64,000 nt of DNA from positions 124,001 to 188,000 of the forward strand of contig CALVBS010000002.1 of NCBI GenBank assembly GCA_944325865.1. The letters run 5' to 3'. Origin of the DNA: Candidatus Gastranaerophilales bacterium (GTDB taxonomy: Bacteria > Cyanobacteriota > Vampirovibrionia > Gastranaerophilales > Gastranaerophilaceae). Below, piece by piece: positions 44,918 through 53,907 of the stretch (positions are counted from its first letter, which is position 1; each line of letters begins with the position of its first letter). Below the pieces are notes generated by a model. It ran no database searches. It was not told where the DNA came from and saw only the letters and a program-made list of their open reading frames with translations. A program made the translations under genes and the position numbers.

Positions 44918-46834
44918 TCAAGATAAGTTAACATTTTTATTATGAACATACACGCTAAAATTTTCAGAATCTTTACGAACATTAGGAATCATAAAACTTT
45001 CAGGAAGTAATTGATTTTTCCATAAAATATACATAAAACTTAACTGATCTCTGTGTGAAAAATTTTCCAGCATTTGCCACCATTCTTCCATCAGTTTTAT
45101 AATCATTTCACTATGATGACATCTGTAAATAATACTATTTTCCGTCAAACCATAATGATACGGAAATTTTGATTTTAATAAAAACTGTTTCAGTTTCATC
45201 ACTCTAACAAAATCATCCAAACCTAAATCTATAACAGTATCTATTTCCTGAAAGACACAATCCCGTGCATAATGTTTTTGTAAAAGAAAATTTTTCTGTA
45301 AATTATCAATATCTTCAAATATTTTGTTACTTAAAATATTTATATTTGAATCTATATAAAGACTTTCTGTATATATATCAGGCAGAACAATATGCGGATT
45401 TATTTTATAAAATCTGTTTGTAAGAATACCATTCTCCTGATAATATGTAACGGGTAAAATTTTCCAGCCTCCGGCATAGCCGGCCCGAATCAACTCAAGA
45501 TTATCCGTAAAATACAGATAATCCCATTCCGGATTGGTATATGAAAGCTTAAAAAATATATCATAATTATCTGTATTACATGTATATACTACTTTTTTAT
45601 TACTGACGGGTGCATCAATAATGTGCGAATAGCCAGCAAACCCGGATATATGAACATTATCCGGGCTGGAAAGCCCATTGGCTTCCGTACTAAAACGTTT
45701 CCCAAAAAATTTTATGACAAAATAATCTTTATATAAATTTATTGAAAAAATATATTTTAAAGCATATTTTATACGTTCTAGTAATATAAAACCATCATCG
45801 TTAAAAGTTATTCGTATTATATTGACCAGTTTAGACAAATATGCACTTCTTTGAATTAAAGAATCAATATAACTTCTGCCCTGACATTTATTTGTTTTAA
45901 TAAATATATTCAAAAATAATGCGACCTGCCTTTTCAAAAAAGCCAAAAGACTTGTCTTTTTTCGTTTAGGCATTTCAACAAGAAGAAGAGGGCAATCTTT
46001 ATATGGAGATTTTAAATAGTACTCATACCATCTGAGACTAAACGGGAGATCTTTGTATTGCCATGGTTTTAATGATCCGGTATAATGAAAAATCACAGGC
46101 GAATTTACAGCTTCGTCAATTTCTTTTTCCATAAAAAATAATTCTGTATGTTTTTTACTTTTATAAATAGGGTAATTTGTATAAGTAACATTATACTTAC
46201 ATGGTAACAGTTTTACTCTGCCATAGCACACTATATTAAATATATGCTGATCCACCGAATCATCAAATTTACCGATTAAAGCCTCCAGTTGTGTTCGTAA
46301 ATTATCCTCCCTCATAAGTTTCAAATTCATTAAAAGCACACCGGCATTAAAATAATTTGACATATCTTTCAAATTAATTCTTTTATAATATTTTTTCCGC
46401 TCAATATAATGGTATAAACTTAAAACAGCACCTAAATAATTTGCTCCAAGATTTATATTGTATAAGGATGATAAATCCTCATTTACTATAACATCCGTGT
46501 CAATATACAGGACTTTATCATATTGAGGGAGCAATTCCGGTATCAAAAACTTATACAAAGATGCATTTGAAATATATACGTGCTTACAAACTTTATCCCT
46601 GTATGAATCTCCGGCTTCAAGTATTCTTATTGAACAATTATCATAATTCTTACTAATAGACAGAATCTTTTCTTTATCTGATTTATCAACGTCATAGCCA
46701 ACAATACAAAAAATATCATAAAAAGTATTTTCATTTGAATTTTCCAATACGGAAACAATCGCCGCGGCAACAGAGAAACAATACTTTTTATCTGTTATAA
46801 AACAAATTGGCACACGCGAACTAAAACTATCCAT
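44918..46834 (-). CDS. Two-domain glycosyltransferase: GT8 plus DUF616
   Basis: A 638-residue protein. Residues about 1-280 form a GT8 domain with the metal-binding DxD as YIDTDVIV (about 111-118), NAGVLLMNLKLM and the downstream FHYTGSLKPWQ. Residues about 405-638 match DUF616, a glycosyltransferase-like domain (TOD1/MUCI70-type): VVYTCNTDNYD, QKHYARDCVFQEID, HYGLTENSIIYRCHH and HRDQLSFMYILW. It probably adds sugars to a surface polymer, with two activities in one chain; no partner is adjacent. A hydrophobic/basic linker (about 285-380) may touch the membrane. A TATGAT -10 box lies 11 bases before the ATG with no Shine-Dalgarno sequence, so the mRNA may be nearly leaderless. Confidence 0.8.
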   Translation of the reverse strand: MDSFSSRVPICFITDKKYCFSVAAAIVSVLENSNENTFYDIFCIVGYDVDKSDKEKILSISKNYDNCSIRILEAGDSYRDKVCKHVYISNASLYKFLIPELLPQYDKVLYIDTDVIVNEDLSSLYNINLGANYLGAVLSLYHYIERKKYYKRINLKDMSNYFNAGVLLMNLKLMREDNLRTQLEALIGKFDDSVDQHIFNIVCYGRVKLLPCKYNVTYTNYPIYKSKKHTELFFMEKEIDEAVNSPVIFHYTGSLKPWQYKDLPFSLRWYEYYLKSPYKDCPLLLVEMPKRKKTSLLAFLKRQVALFLNIFIKTNKCQGRSYIDSLIQRSAYLSKLVNIIRITFNDDGFILLERIKYALKYIFSINLYKDYFVIKFFGKRFSTEANGLSSPDNVHISGFAGYSHIIDAPVSNKKVVYTCNTDNYDIFFKLSYTNPEWDYLYFTDNLELIRAGYAGGWKILPVTYYQENGILTNRFYKINPHIVLPDIYTESLYIDSNINILSNKIFEDIDNLQKNFLLQKHYARDCVFQEIDTVIDLGLDDFVRVMKLKQFLLKSKFPYHYGLTENSIIYRCHHSEMIIKLMEEWWQMLENFSHRDQLSFMYILWKNQLLPESFMIPNVRKDSENFSVYVHNKNVNLS

Positions 46835-46862
46835 ATAAAAAATTTATCATAAATAACAGAAC

Positions 46863-46894
46863 AAAAAAAAGAGGCTTTTAAAAGCCTCTTTTTT
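46863..46894. terminator. Bidirectional terminator between the small gene and the GT8 gene
   Basis: GAGGCTTT (46871-46878) and AAAGCCTC (46881-46888) sit between eight A and six T. It ends the small minus-strand gene at 46893-47048 and insulates the glycosyltransferase gene. Confidence 0.9.
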
Positions 46895-47048
46895 ATACAA
46901 GTCCTAAAACTTTTTTATACCAGCTGAATGTTTCCAATTCGATACCATTGAATGTAGTTTTGAGACATTGTTTTCTTAAATAATTTTCAAATTCGTCATT
47001 AAATTTCGATTTTGATTTTTTTGATTCAGTTTTTGTCATAGTTTTCAT
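46893..47048 (-). CDS. Small basic protein (51 residues), unknown
   Basis: A short gene supported by AAAGGAG 8 bases before its ATG and by a strong terminator just beyond its stop. A TATAAT box lies at 47098-47103 on the minus strand. The product starts MKTMTKTESKKSKSKFND, a Lys/Ser/Thr-rich flexible region, then continues FENYLRKQCLKTTFNGIELETFSWYKKVLGLV; no signal peptide. Charge and size would suit a nucleic-acid-binding or stress-type protein, but there is no sequence proof. It is divergent from the pterin-binding gene at 47336. Confidence 0.6.
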   Translation of the reverse strand: MKTMTKTESKKSKSKFNDEFENYLRKQCLKTTFNGIELETFSWYKKVLGLV

Positions 47049-47097
47049 AGAACGTACTCCTTTACCATTATTTTACACACCCCTATTTTATTCTTGC

Positions 47098-47103
47098 ATT
47101 ATA
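47098..47103 (-). promoter_or_regulatory. -10 box of the 51-residue gene
   Basis: TATAAT on the minus strand, 49 bases before the ATG at 47048. The -35 region is weak. Confidence 0.4.
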
Positions 47104-47335
47104 ACTTTTTCTTGACACAATTACTACTACCTAAAAGTATTAATTTTCCGACATTCCCACTCCAAGCCGACATTTAGGCGTTAATTTTTATTAAGTGTAT
47201 TTGTTTTATTAATATTATGGCATTTAAAATGTTAATTTTATGAACAATAAAATATAAAAAACATTAACAAACTCCTCACAAATCAACTATTCCATTATCT
47301 TTTCATATTAATTTTTTTATGCTAGTATAACAGTT

Positions 47336-48256
47336 ATGAAATTAATCGGTGAAAACATACACATTATTTCGAAGAATGTTCAAAAAGCCCTTCTTGAAAA
47401 GGATAAAGAGTATATTACCTCCCTGATAAATATCCAGAAAAATATGGATTATGCTGATTTGAACGCAGGTCCTGCCAAGGGAAATTTCGCAGGAATTCTG
47501 CAATGGCTTGTCGAGCTTGTTCAGGAGAACTCAAATCTTAAAATATCACTTGATACAACCAATACGGATGAAATGACAAATGCACTTAAACTTTGTAAAA
47601 ATCCGCAGGATACTTTTTTGAACAGCACAAGTAAAGACGAACCAAGACTTGAAAAAGTTACAAATCTCGCCGCCGAATATAACAGCAATGTCATAGCACT
47701 GACATTGAGTAAAGAAACAGGCATACCAAAAACAGCAGACGGCAGATTAGAAATCGCATTTGAAATTTACGAAAAATGTATAGAAAAAGGAATCGAAAAC
47801 GAAAAAATTTATTTTGATCCGCTTATTTTGCCTGTATGCGTTGAACAATCACAAGCCGCAGAAGCATTGAATACCATAAAAATGCTTAAAGAGAGTTTTG
47901 ACCCTCAGGTTAATACTGTAATCGGGCTCTCTAATATTTCAAACGGATGTCCTCTTGAATTAAGACCTCTTATTAACAGAGTTTTTGCGGTTCTGGCATT
48001 CGGAGCAGGCCTTGATGCAGCTATAATTGATGCAAAAGATACCGAACTTTACAGGGTGTTAAGAATGCTTGAAACTTCAACTCCTGAAAAAGAAGTTGAT
48101 AAACTCTACATTGATATTGCCTCAATGATATCCGACTTTGGAGAAATTGAAGACATAAAATATAACTCCGAAGACACGGAACAAAACCAAATTATTAAGA
48201 CGGTTAATATTCTTTTAGGCAAAAAAATTTATTCTCACAGCTTTACACAAATATAA
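47336..48256 (+). CDS. Pterin-binding (DHPS-like) methyltransferase family protein
   Basis: A 306-residue TIM-barrel of the pterin-binding family, closest by eye to methyltetrahydrofolate:corrinoid methyltransferases (AcsE) and the folate domain of MetH rather than to dihydropteroate synthase. Key segments: MKLIGENIHI at the start, DLNAGP (about 42-47), SLDTTN (about 72-77), LNSTSKDEP (about 93-101), FDPLILPV near residue 162 and GLSNISNGCP near 200. It could transfer a methyl group from methyl-tetrahydrofolate to a corrinoid protein, but no corrinoid protein, MetH or acetyl-CoA synthase gene is adjacent. The TPR gene is 51 bases downstream. Start has no Shine-Dalgarno sequence; a TATGCT/TATAAC-type -10 lies close upstream, so the leader is very short or absent. 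Confidence 0.7.
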   Translation: MKLIGENIHIISKNVQKALLEKDKEYITSLINIQKNMDYADLNAGPAKGNFAGILQWLVELVQENSNLKISLDTTNTDEMTNALKLCKNPQDTFLNSTSKDEPRLEKVTNLAAEYNSNVIALTLSKETGIPKTADGRLEIAFEIYEKCIEKGIENEKIYFDPLILPVCVEQSQAAEALNTIKMLKESFDPQVNTVIGLSNISNGCPLELRPLINRVFAVLAFGAGLDAAIIDAKDTELYRVLRMLETSTPEKEVDKLYIDIASMISDFGEIEDIKYNSEDTEQNQIIKTVNILLGKKIYSHSFTQI

Positions 48257-48295
48257 TTTTTTGCTAAAATACTGTTGTATAAATAAAAAGTTGTT

Positions 48296-48310
48296 AGGAG
48301 TAAGACAATT
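48296..48310 (+). promoter_or_regulatory. Shine-Dalgarno site pointing to an AUU start codon
   Basis: AGGAG (48296-48300) is followed after 7 bases by ATT (48308-48310), which opens the frame for a complete signal peptide. The nearest ordinary start, TTG at 48335, lacks a ribosome-binding site. Confidence 0.6.
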
Positions 48311-50653
48311 AATAAGAAGATAATCATATCAGCTTTGGTTTTATGCAGTATTTCAGCCTTATCAGTGCAGGCAGCAATGACTCCTGAGGCAAATACTTTA
48401 TATCAGGAAGCCTGTACCCTTGAATATCAGCATGATGCTCAAGGTGCCGTTGCAAAACTGCTTGAAGCAATTAAACTTGCGGGTGATGAAGCAATGCTTT
48501 ATACAAAACTTGCAGGTTTATACACAGACATGGATGAATATGACAAAGCTGTAGAAGCTTATAAAAAAGTTGTAACCCTCCGTCCTAATGATGCTTTCGT
48601 TTATATAAGCCTCGGAAATATTTATGAAACACAAAGCAAGTATGCCGAAGCCCTTGAGGCGTATAATGAAGCGTTGAAGATTTTTCCTGAATACAAATAC
48701 AATTATCTTAATATAGCAAATGTTCAGTATCAGATGAGAAAATATAAGGATGCAATAGAAAACTATAATCTGTTTTTATCCACTTACTCACAACATACTG
48801 ATGCAAGAAAAAGCCTTGCTAATTCATATCTTGCAGACAGTAACTACGAAAATGCAGCTGCAGAATACGAAAAATTATATATGAAAAATATGAAGACATT
48901 TGATAATTTTTCAAACTACGGCATGGCATTGTTCAAAATAAAAAATTATGAAAAGGCCGCAGAAATTTTGGAGCGGGCAATAGAAACAAATCCTGAAAGT
49001 ACAATAGATCATGTACGTCTTGCTCTGACATATCAGGAACTTGAAAAAAATGATCTTGCTCTGCCGCAATTTGAGGTTGTATTTGAACAGAATCCTAAAT
49101 TACAATGGCTGAGATTTGATTACGGAAATCTTCTTGCAGATATGGGCAAAAATACTGAAGCTCTTGAGCAGTATAATATTTATACCGCAAGTTTCCCTAA
49201 CGACGGCAGAGTTTATCAGAATTTAGGTATTGTCTATAAGAGATTAAAAAATTATAATATGGCAATAACAAATTTTGAAAAGGCTATTGCTTTGAATGCG
49301 GCGAATACGGATGCAAAAAAAGATTTAGCTTTTTGTTATCATATTCAAAAAGATTATAACAATGCCATTAAGTATTACGATGAAGTTCTGGCAGTTGACA
49401 ACAGTGACTACGGAACCAAGTTGAATAAAGCTATTGCCCTGCAGGCAATCCATAAATACGAAGATGCAATCAGCTTATATAATGAAATTATTGCGGATAA
49501 ACCCAGTGATATTGCACAGAACAATTTAACCGAAGCTCTGGTATCACAAGGATTGGAAGATTTAAAAATTCATAACTACTCGAAGGCAACCGACGAATTT
49601 ATTAAAGCCATTTCAAGAGGAACAAAAGACAGCAAGGCTTATTTTGGTCTGGCCCAAGCCTACAGAGCCTGCCAAATTAATGATAAGGCAACGGAATACT
49701 ATGAAAAAGCCATAGCAATGGCACCGGATAATACGGCATACAGCAACGAATTCGCAGAGTTTATTGCGGAAATTAATGCTGTGGAAGCCGAACAAAATAA
49801 AAATAAAGAATTTCCTACACTTTCCACATCGGAAGAACTTGACGAAATTACGCTTTCTATCGGGGAAGATTCAAAGACTTCTGCAACAGTAACACATCCT
49901 GCTGTAGCTGCAACAGCAGAAACAATCACAACCACAACTGCAACAGCGGCAGAAACGGGAGCAGGAGCCGTAACGGCAGCTGCGAGTCTAACGGATAATA
50001 AAACCGATACAACAGCCCGACCGGCAGTAAGTACAGAGAAACAGGACTTACAAGAAGAAATTGATACTGAAAGTGATACAGCGGCTGCAAAAGAAACCTC
50101 CGTTTCGACTGAAACTACAACGAAACCAACAAATAGTCCGGCTAATGTTGCGACATCAGCAAGTACCGATACAAATGCTGTCTCTGAACTTGAAAAAAGC
50201 AAAAGCCTTATTGCAATAGCAGATGAAAATTATAAAAAACAAAAATACGACGATTCAATAAAAAATTATAAAGAAGCTTTAAAAATAAATCCGAGCGATG
50301 AGGTTACTCTTTTAAAAATAGGCAATGTTTATAAAATAAAAAATGATGATACAAACGCCATAGATTTTTATAAAAAAGCAATATTTGTAAATCCGGCATA
50401 TGCTGACGGATGGTTTAACCTAGGGCTTGTTTACGCAGGTCAGAAGAAAGTTGAAGACAGTAAAAAATGTTTCAATAAAGTGGTTTCTCTAAATCCTGAG
50501 TACGCATATGCATATTATGCACTCGGACTTGCATATGAATCAGAAAAAAATACTCAGGAAGCATTAAAAAATTACGAACTTTTTGTTAAATACGGAAAAG
50601 ATTCAAAAACCGTTAATCAGGTAAAAGACAAAATTAAGAATATGACAAAATGA
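48308..50653 (+). CDS. Exported TPR-repeat protein with an apparent AUU start
   Basis: A 781-residue exported protein if read from ATT 48308: the leader NKKIIISALVLCSISALSVQA gives a normal signal peptide (two Lys, hydrophobic core, VQA cleavage), which a TTG start at 48335 would destroy. Residues about 30-480 hold about a dozen tetratricopeptide repeats of 34 residues (patterns such as DEYDKAVEAYKKVVTLRPND). Then comes a Thr/Ala-rich linker (about 520-625), probably extended, and three more repeats to the C terminus (YADGWFNLGLVYAGQKKVEDSKKCF). It is a scaffold for protein contacts in the periplasm or on the surface. The stop overlaps the next lipoprotein gene by 4 bases. Confidence 0.85.
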   Translation: MNKKIIISALVLCSISALSVQAAMTPEANTLYQEACTLEYQHDAQGAVAKLLEAIKLAGDEAMLYTKLAGLYTDMDEYDKAVEAYKKVVTLRPNDAFVYISLGNIYETQSKYAEALEAYNEALKIFPEYKYNYLNIANVQYQMRKYKDAIENYNLFLSTYSQHTDARKSLANSYLADSNYENAAAEYEKLYMKNMKTFDNFSNYGMALFKIKNYEKAAEILERAIETNPESTIDHVRLALTYQELEKNDLALPQFEVVFEQNPKLQWLRFDYGNLLADMGKNTEALEQYNIYTASFPNDGRVYQNLGIVYKRLKNYNMAITNFEKAIALNAANTDAKKDLAFCYHIQKDYNNAIKYYDEVLAVDNSDYGTKLNKAIALQAIHKYEDAISLYNEIIADKPSDIAQNNLTEALVSQGLEDLKIHNYSKATDEFIKAISRGTKDSKAYFGLAQAYRACQINDKATEYYEKAIAMAPDNTAYSNEFAEFIAEINAVEAEQNKNKEFPTLSTSEELDEITLSIGEDSKTSATVTHPAVAATAETITTTTATAAETGAGAVTAAASLTDNKTDTTARPAVSTEKQDLQEEIDTESDTAAAKETSVSTETTTKPTNSPANVATSASTDTNAVSELEKSKSLIAIADENYKKQKYDDSIKNYKEALKINPSDEVTLLKIGNVYKIKNDDTNAIDFYKKAIFVNPAYADGWFNLGLVYAGQKKVEDSKKCFNKVVSLNPEYAYAYYALGLAYESEKNTQEALKNYELFVKYGKDSKTVNQVKDKIKNMTK

Positions 50654-51057
50654 AAAAACTTATTTTAGCACTGACACTGTTAATTTTAACACTTACAACC
50701 TCAGCCTGCAACACTGATAAAGCGGCAATCCTTTTTAACAGAGATCCCATAACGGAAGAAAACGTACTTAATAACTCAACGATATTTGAACGTAATGAGA
50801 GAATTTATTATTTGATTTTGATGCCCAAAACAGTGCATTCAAGATACATTTATATACAGGTTATCAAAAAAGACAATGATTATGCACAATTAGGTTACAA
50901 ATTATACTGGGCAAACACATTCAGGTTAAAAGATGAACAGGTCAATTATTACAATGATTATATTGTACTTAATGAATCAGGAGCATATATAATGAAAGTT
51001 TACTCCAAAGATAATCCACAAAAAGTTTTAACACAGGCACAGTTTTTTGTCAGATAA
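50650..51057 (+). CDS. Small lipoprotein, unknown
   Basis: Not recognised. The 135 residues start MKKLILALTLLILTLTTSAC, a signal peptide with lipobox-like TSAC and Cys20, so it is probably lipid-anchored on the periplasmic side. The mature part (about 115 residues) is beta-rich with alternating Tyr: RIYYLILMPKTVHSRYIYIQVIKK, then YKLYWANTFRLKDEQVNYYNDYIVL and YIMKVYSKDNPQKVLTQAQFFV. The start overlaps the TPR gene by 4 bases, so the two are translationally coupled and likely partners. Confidence 0.6.
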   Translation: MKKLILALTLLILTLTTSACNTDKAAILFNRDPITEENVLNNSTIFERNERIYYLILMPKTVHSRYIYIQVIKKDNDYAQLGYKLYWANTFRLKDEQVNYYNDYIVLNESGAYIMKVYSKDNPQKVLTQAQFFVR

Positions 51058-51095
51058 GATTCCTTTAATTATTTGCATATAAAAATTTAAAGTAA

Positions 51096-51101
51096 TATAA
51101 T
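51096..51101 (+). promoter_or_regulatory. -10 box just before alr
   Basis: A perfect TATAAT ends 9 bases before the alr ATG, so the expected leader is only 2-3 bases. AGGG (51105-51108) lies too close to the ATG to act as a normal ribosome-binding site. Confidence 0.45.
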
Positions 51102-51110
51102 ATTAGGGCT

Positions 51111-52232
51111 ATGAAAAATATAAGACAAACAAAAGCAAATATACTAAGAGATTCATGGGTCGAAATTAATATAGAAAACCTTGCACATAACGCAAAAGAA
51201 TTCAGAAAACATGTTCCCTCAGACACAAAACTCCTTGCAGTGGTAAAGGCTGACGCTTACGGACATGGCTCCGTCATGCTTGCCCCGACACTTCTGGCCT
51301 CAGGATTTGATATGCTCGGAGTTGCCTCAATAGATGAAGGTGTTGATTTAAGAAATGCAAAAATAAATTGCGATATACTGGTTCTCGGAGCAGTTCCTGT
51401 CTGGGCAGTGGAAAGTGCAGTACAGGCAGATTTATCTATAGCTATTTTTTCTAAAGAACATCTTACTGCCTGTAAAAATGCCTTTGAAAGAACTGGGACA
51501 AAGCCAAAAGTTCACATAAAATTAGATACCGGAATGAACCGAATAGGAGTTTCATTTGAAGATGCCGTTGAGTTCATAAAGGAGGCACAAAAAGCCGATT
51601 ATCTTGATTTACAGGGAATATTCACCCACTTTGCAAATGCGGAAAACCGTGAAAAAACTCAAATGCAAATTGATAAATGGAATTCCGTTCTATCGCAGAT
51701 TGACACAACCGGACTGCTGCTCCATATCCAGAATACTGTCGGAACAATGTGTTATAATGTGCCGAAATCAAACATGCGTCGGGTAGGAATAGCACTATAC
51801 GGGTTATTAACCGATTTACCTGATAATAATGGATTTCACCCTGATTTAAGACCGGTAATGTCATTAAAAGGACGTATAGTGAATATTCATACCGCAAAAG
51901 ACGGAGAAGGTGTAAGTTATTGCCATACATATACGGCAAAAGGCAACAGAAAAATTGCAACAATTCCGATAGGTTATGCTGACGGGGTTTCAAGAGGGCT
52001 GTCAAATAAGATTTCAGGAACACTTAACGGTCAACAGGTGCCGCAGGTCGGAAACATTACCATGGATCAGATGATGTTTGATATCACAGGAGTTGATGCT
52101 CAAATCGGAGATATCATAAGCCTTATTGACGACAAAAATACAATCGACAACTGGGCACAAATTCTCGGAACAATTAATTATGAATTAACCTGCCGTTTGA
52201 AAGTAAGACTTCCAAGAGTTTACACAAGATAA
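51111..52232 (+). CDS. alr: Alanine racemase
   Basis: PLP enzyme making D-alanine for peptidoglycan. The 373 residues match the family. The PLP lysine is Lys46 in VVKADAYGHG. The second base Tyr lies near residue 270 in GVSYCHTYT. RVGIALYGLL and TIPIGYADGVSRGL are further signatures. The C-terminal domain (from about 245) is the usual beta-rich one. The start is nearly leaderless. lpd follows 16 bases after the stop and could be co-transcribed. Confidence 0.95.
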   Translation: MKNIRQTKANILRDSWVEINIENLAHNAKEFRKHVPSDTKLLAVVKADAYGHGSVMLAPTLLASGFDMLGVASIDEGVDLRNAKINCDILVLGAVPVWAVESAVQADLSIAIFSKEHLTACKNAFERTGTKPKVHIKLDTGMNRIGVSFEDAVEFIKEAQKADYLDLQGIFTHFANAENREKTQMQIDKWNSVLSQIDTTGLLLHIQNTVGTMCYNVPKSNMRRVGIALYGLLTDLPDNNGFHPDLRPVMSLKGRIVNIHTAKDGEGVSYCHTYTAKGNRKIATIPIGYADGVSRGLSNKISGTLNGQQVPQVGNITMDQMMFDITGVDAQIGDIISLIDDKNTIDNWAQILGTINYELTCRLKVRLPRVYTR

Positions 52233-52248
52233 TACGGAGAGAACATCC

Positions 52249-53478
52249 ATGTATGATTTAGGAATTATAGGCGGAGGACCTGCAGGATATACAGCAGCAC
52301 TTCATGCAGGCACAAAAGGACAGAAAGTCATTTTGTTTGAAAAAGATAAAGTTGGCGGAACCTGTCTCAACAGAGGCTGTATTCCGACAAAAGCCATCCT
52401 GCATTCGGCAGAATTATATGAAGAAATTAAAAATTCCGAATCACTTGGAATTCATGCAGATAATGTAACTTTTGACTTTGCAGAAGTTATGGAACATAAA
52501 AATCTTGTTGTTGAAAAATTAAGAAAAGGTCTTGAACTCTCGCTCAAAAACCGTAAAGTTGAAGTTTTAAATACAGAAGCACGACTTTTATCAGAACATA
52601 AAATTGAAGCTGACGGACAGATTTTCGAATGTAAAAAAATCATTATCGCAACAGGTTCAGAACCAAAAAATTTTAATGGAATGGAACGTGACGGGATATT
52701 TGTGCTGAATTCCGATGATATATTAAATCTGTCAAAACTTCCGAAAAATATTGTTATTGTAGGCTCAGGAGCAATAGGAATTGAATGGGCGAGAATTTTT
52801 TCTGCATTTGAAACTGATGTAACAATCATTGAAGCTGCAGATTATCTTTTGCCTGCTGCCGATATTGACGTTTCAAAAAGAATTGAGCGTATTTTTAAAT
52901 CCGGAAAAATTAAGATATATAAGTCAAACGGTGTTGAAAAAATTCAAAATAAAAAAGTTTATCTTACAGGCGGAGAAATTCTTGAACCTGAAATTGTTCT
53001 TGTTGCTATCGGCAGAAAAATTTGCAGAATAGACAACAGCGATTCAGTAATATGTATAGGTGATGCCTGCGGAGAAATACAGCTTGCACATTATGCATCT
53101 AAACAGGCAGTAGAATGTGTTGACAATATTGTGTTTAACAAAAATTTTGTTCCTTTTGTTGTTTACGGAAATCCAGAAATTGCTTGGGCAGGAAAACGCG
53201 AGCAGGATTTAGAAGAAGGAACATATCAAAAAGCAACTGTCCTTATATCCGCACTGGGTAAATCTCACTGTGATAACTCAACAGAAGGTTTTATAAAAAT
53301 CCTTTCACAGGAAGATAACATTATCGGTGTTCATATAGTATCAAAAGAAGCTTCGGCTATGCTTCAGCAGATAATCATTGCAATGCAAAACAAAATCTCC
53401 GTCAGCAAGCTGAAAGAGATTTGTTTTGCCCATCCGACATATTCGGAAGGAATATTTGAATGTCTTTTCGGCCTGTAA
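52249..53478 (+). CDS. lpd: Dihydrolipoamide dehydrogenase
   Basis: Flavoprotein that reoxidises dihydrolipoyl groups of 2-oxoacid dehydrogenase or glycine cleavage complexes with NAD+. Signatures: FAD motif GIIGGGPAGYTAALHAG (about 5-21), redox pair GGTCLNRGCIPT (Cys39 and Cys44), a second dinucleotide motif VIVGSGAIGIEWA near residue 168, and the C-terminal active-site His395 and Glu400 in HPTYSE. At 409 residues it is about 50 short of typical enzymes, mostly in the NAD-binding and central regions. lipA follows after one intervening opposite-strand gene, suggesting a lipoylation/glycine-cleavage theme. GGAGAG precedes the ATG. Confidence 0.88.
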   Translation: MYDLGIIGGGPAGYTAALHAGTKGQKVILFEKDKVGGTCLNRGCIPTKAILHSAELYEEIKNSESLGIHADNVTFDFAEVMEHKNLVVEKLRKGLELSLKNRKVEVLNTEARLLSEHKIEADGQIFECKKIIIATGSEPKNFNGMERDGIFVLNSDDILNLSKLPKNIVIVGSGAIGIEWARIFSAFETDVTIIEAADYLLPAADIDVSKRIERIFKSGKIKIYKSNGVEKIQNKKVYLTGGEILEPEIVLVAIGRKICRIDNSDSVICIGDACGEIQLAHYASKQAVECVDNIVFNKNFVPFVVYGNPEIAWAGKREQDLEEGTYQKATVLISALGKSHCDNSTEGFIKILSQEDNIIGVHIVSKEASAMLQQIIIAMQNKISVSKLKEICFAHPTYSEGIFECLFGL

Positions 53479-53823
53479 TTACCAGCGTCCTGTAGAACCG
53501 TTATTAGAAAATCCGGTTCCGAATTTTACACCGCCGTGATTATAATATTTGTCCTGTCTTGTACGATAAGTAGATTCGTGACCGGCTTTGTATCTCTTTT
53601 CGTAAGAAGATTCATTTGTAACCGTTGTTTGATTTTGTTCTCTCAAATTCTGGGTTTTCATAGTTTGAACATAAGGATCTTCACTGTAAAATGTAGTGTT
53701 GCTTTTGCCATACCAGTTATTTTGTCCTGTTGCATCCTGCGGAGTAGTGTAAATCATAGTTCCGCCTGCAAATACTGCCGGAGCAAATGCTAACATGCAG
53801 AATAAAATTAAAATATTTTTCAT
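53479..53823 (-). CDS. Small exported protein, unknown
   Basis: Not recognised. The 114 residues begin with a signal peptide (MKNILILFCMLAFAPAVFA, cleavage before GGTM) and continue with a flexible Thr/Asn/Gln/Tyr-rich mature part ending HGGVKFGTGFSNNGSTGRW; no cysteine in the mature protein. The gene is convergent with lpd, the stops adjoining directly, and sits between lpd and lipA on the other strand. AAAGGAGTAA precedes the ATG. Composition resembles small secreted or surface proteins; no function can be assigned. Confidence 0.55.
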   Translation of the reverse strand: MKNILILFCMLAFAPAVFAGGTMIYTTPQDATGQNNWYGKSNTTFYSEDPYVQTMKTQNLREQNQTTVTNESSYEKRYKAGHESTYRTRQDKYYNHGGVKFGTGFSNNGSTGRW

Positions 53824-53907
53824 AGTTAATTACTCCTTTTTCTTTCGACTATATCTATATTATAATTTTATTTTTCAAGAAATGCAATCCTTTTGTAACG
53901 TTTATTG

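Noticed and set aside
47104-47335. AT-rich 230-base spacer before the pterin-binding gene, considered as a site for a small RNA or an origin
   Set aside because: No hairpin with a T-run, no DnaA-box cluster, no tRNA or known RNA pattern.
49699-50202. A 167-residue minus-strand frame inside the TPR gene
   Set aside because: It is the reverse reading of the Thr/Ala-rich linker, with low complexity (Val/Ser/Ala) and no start signals.
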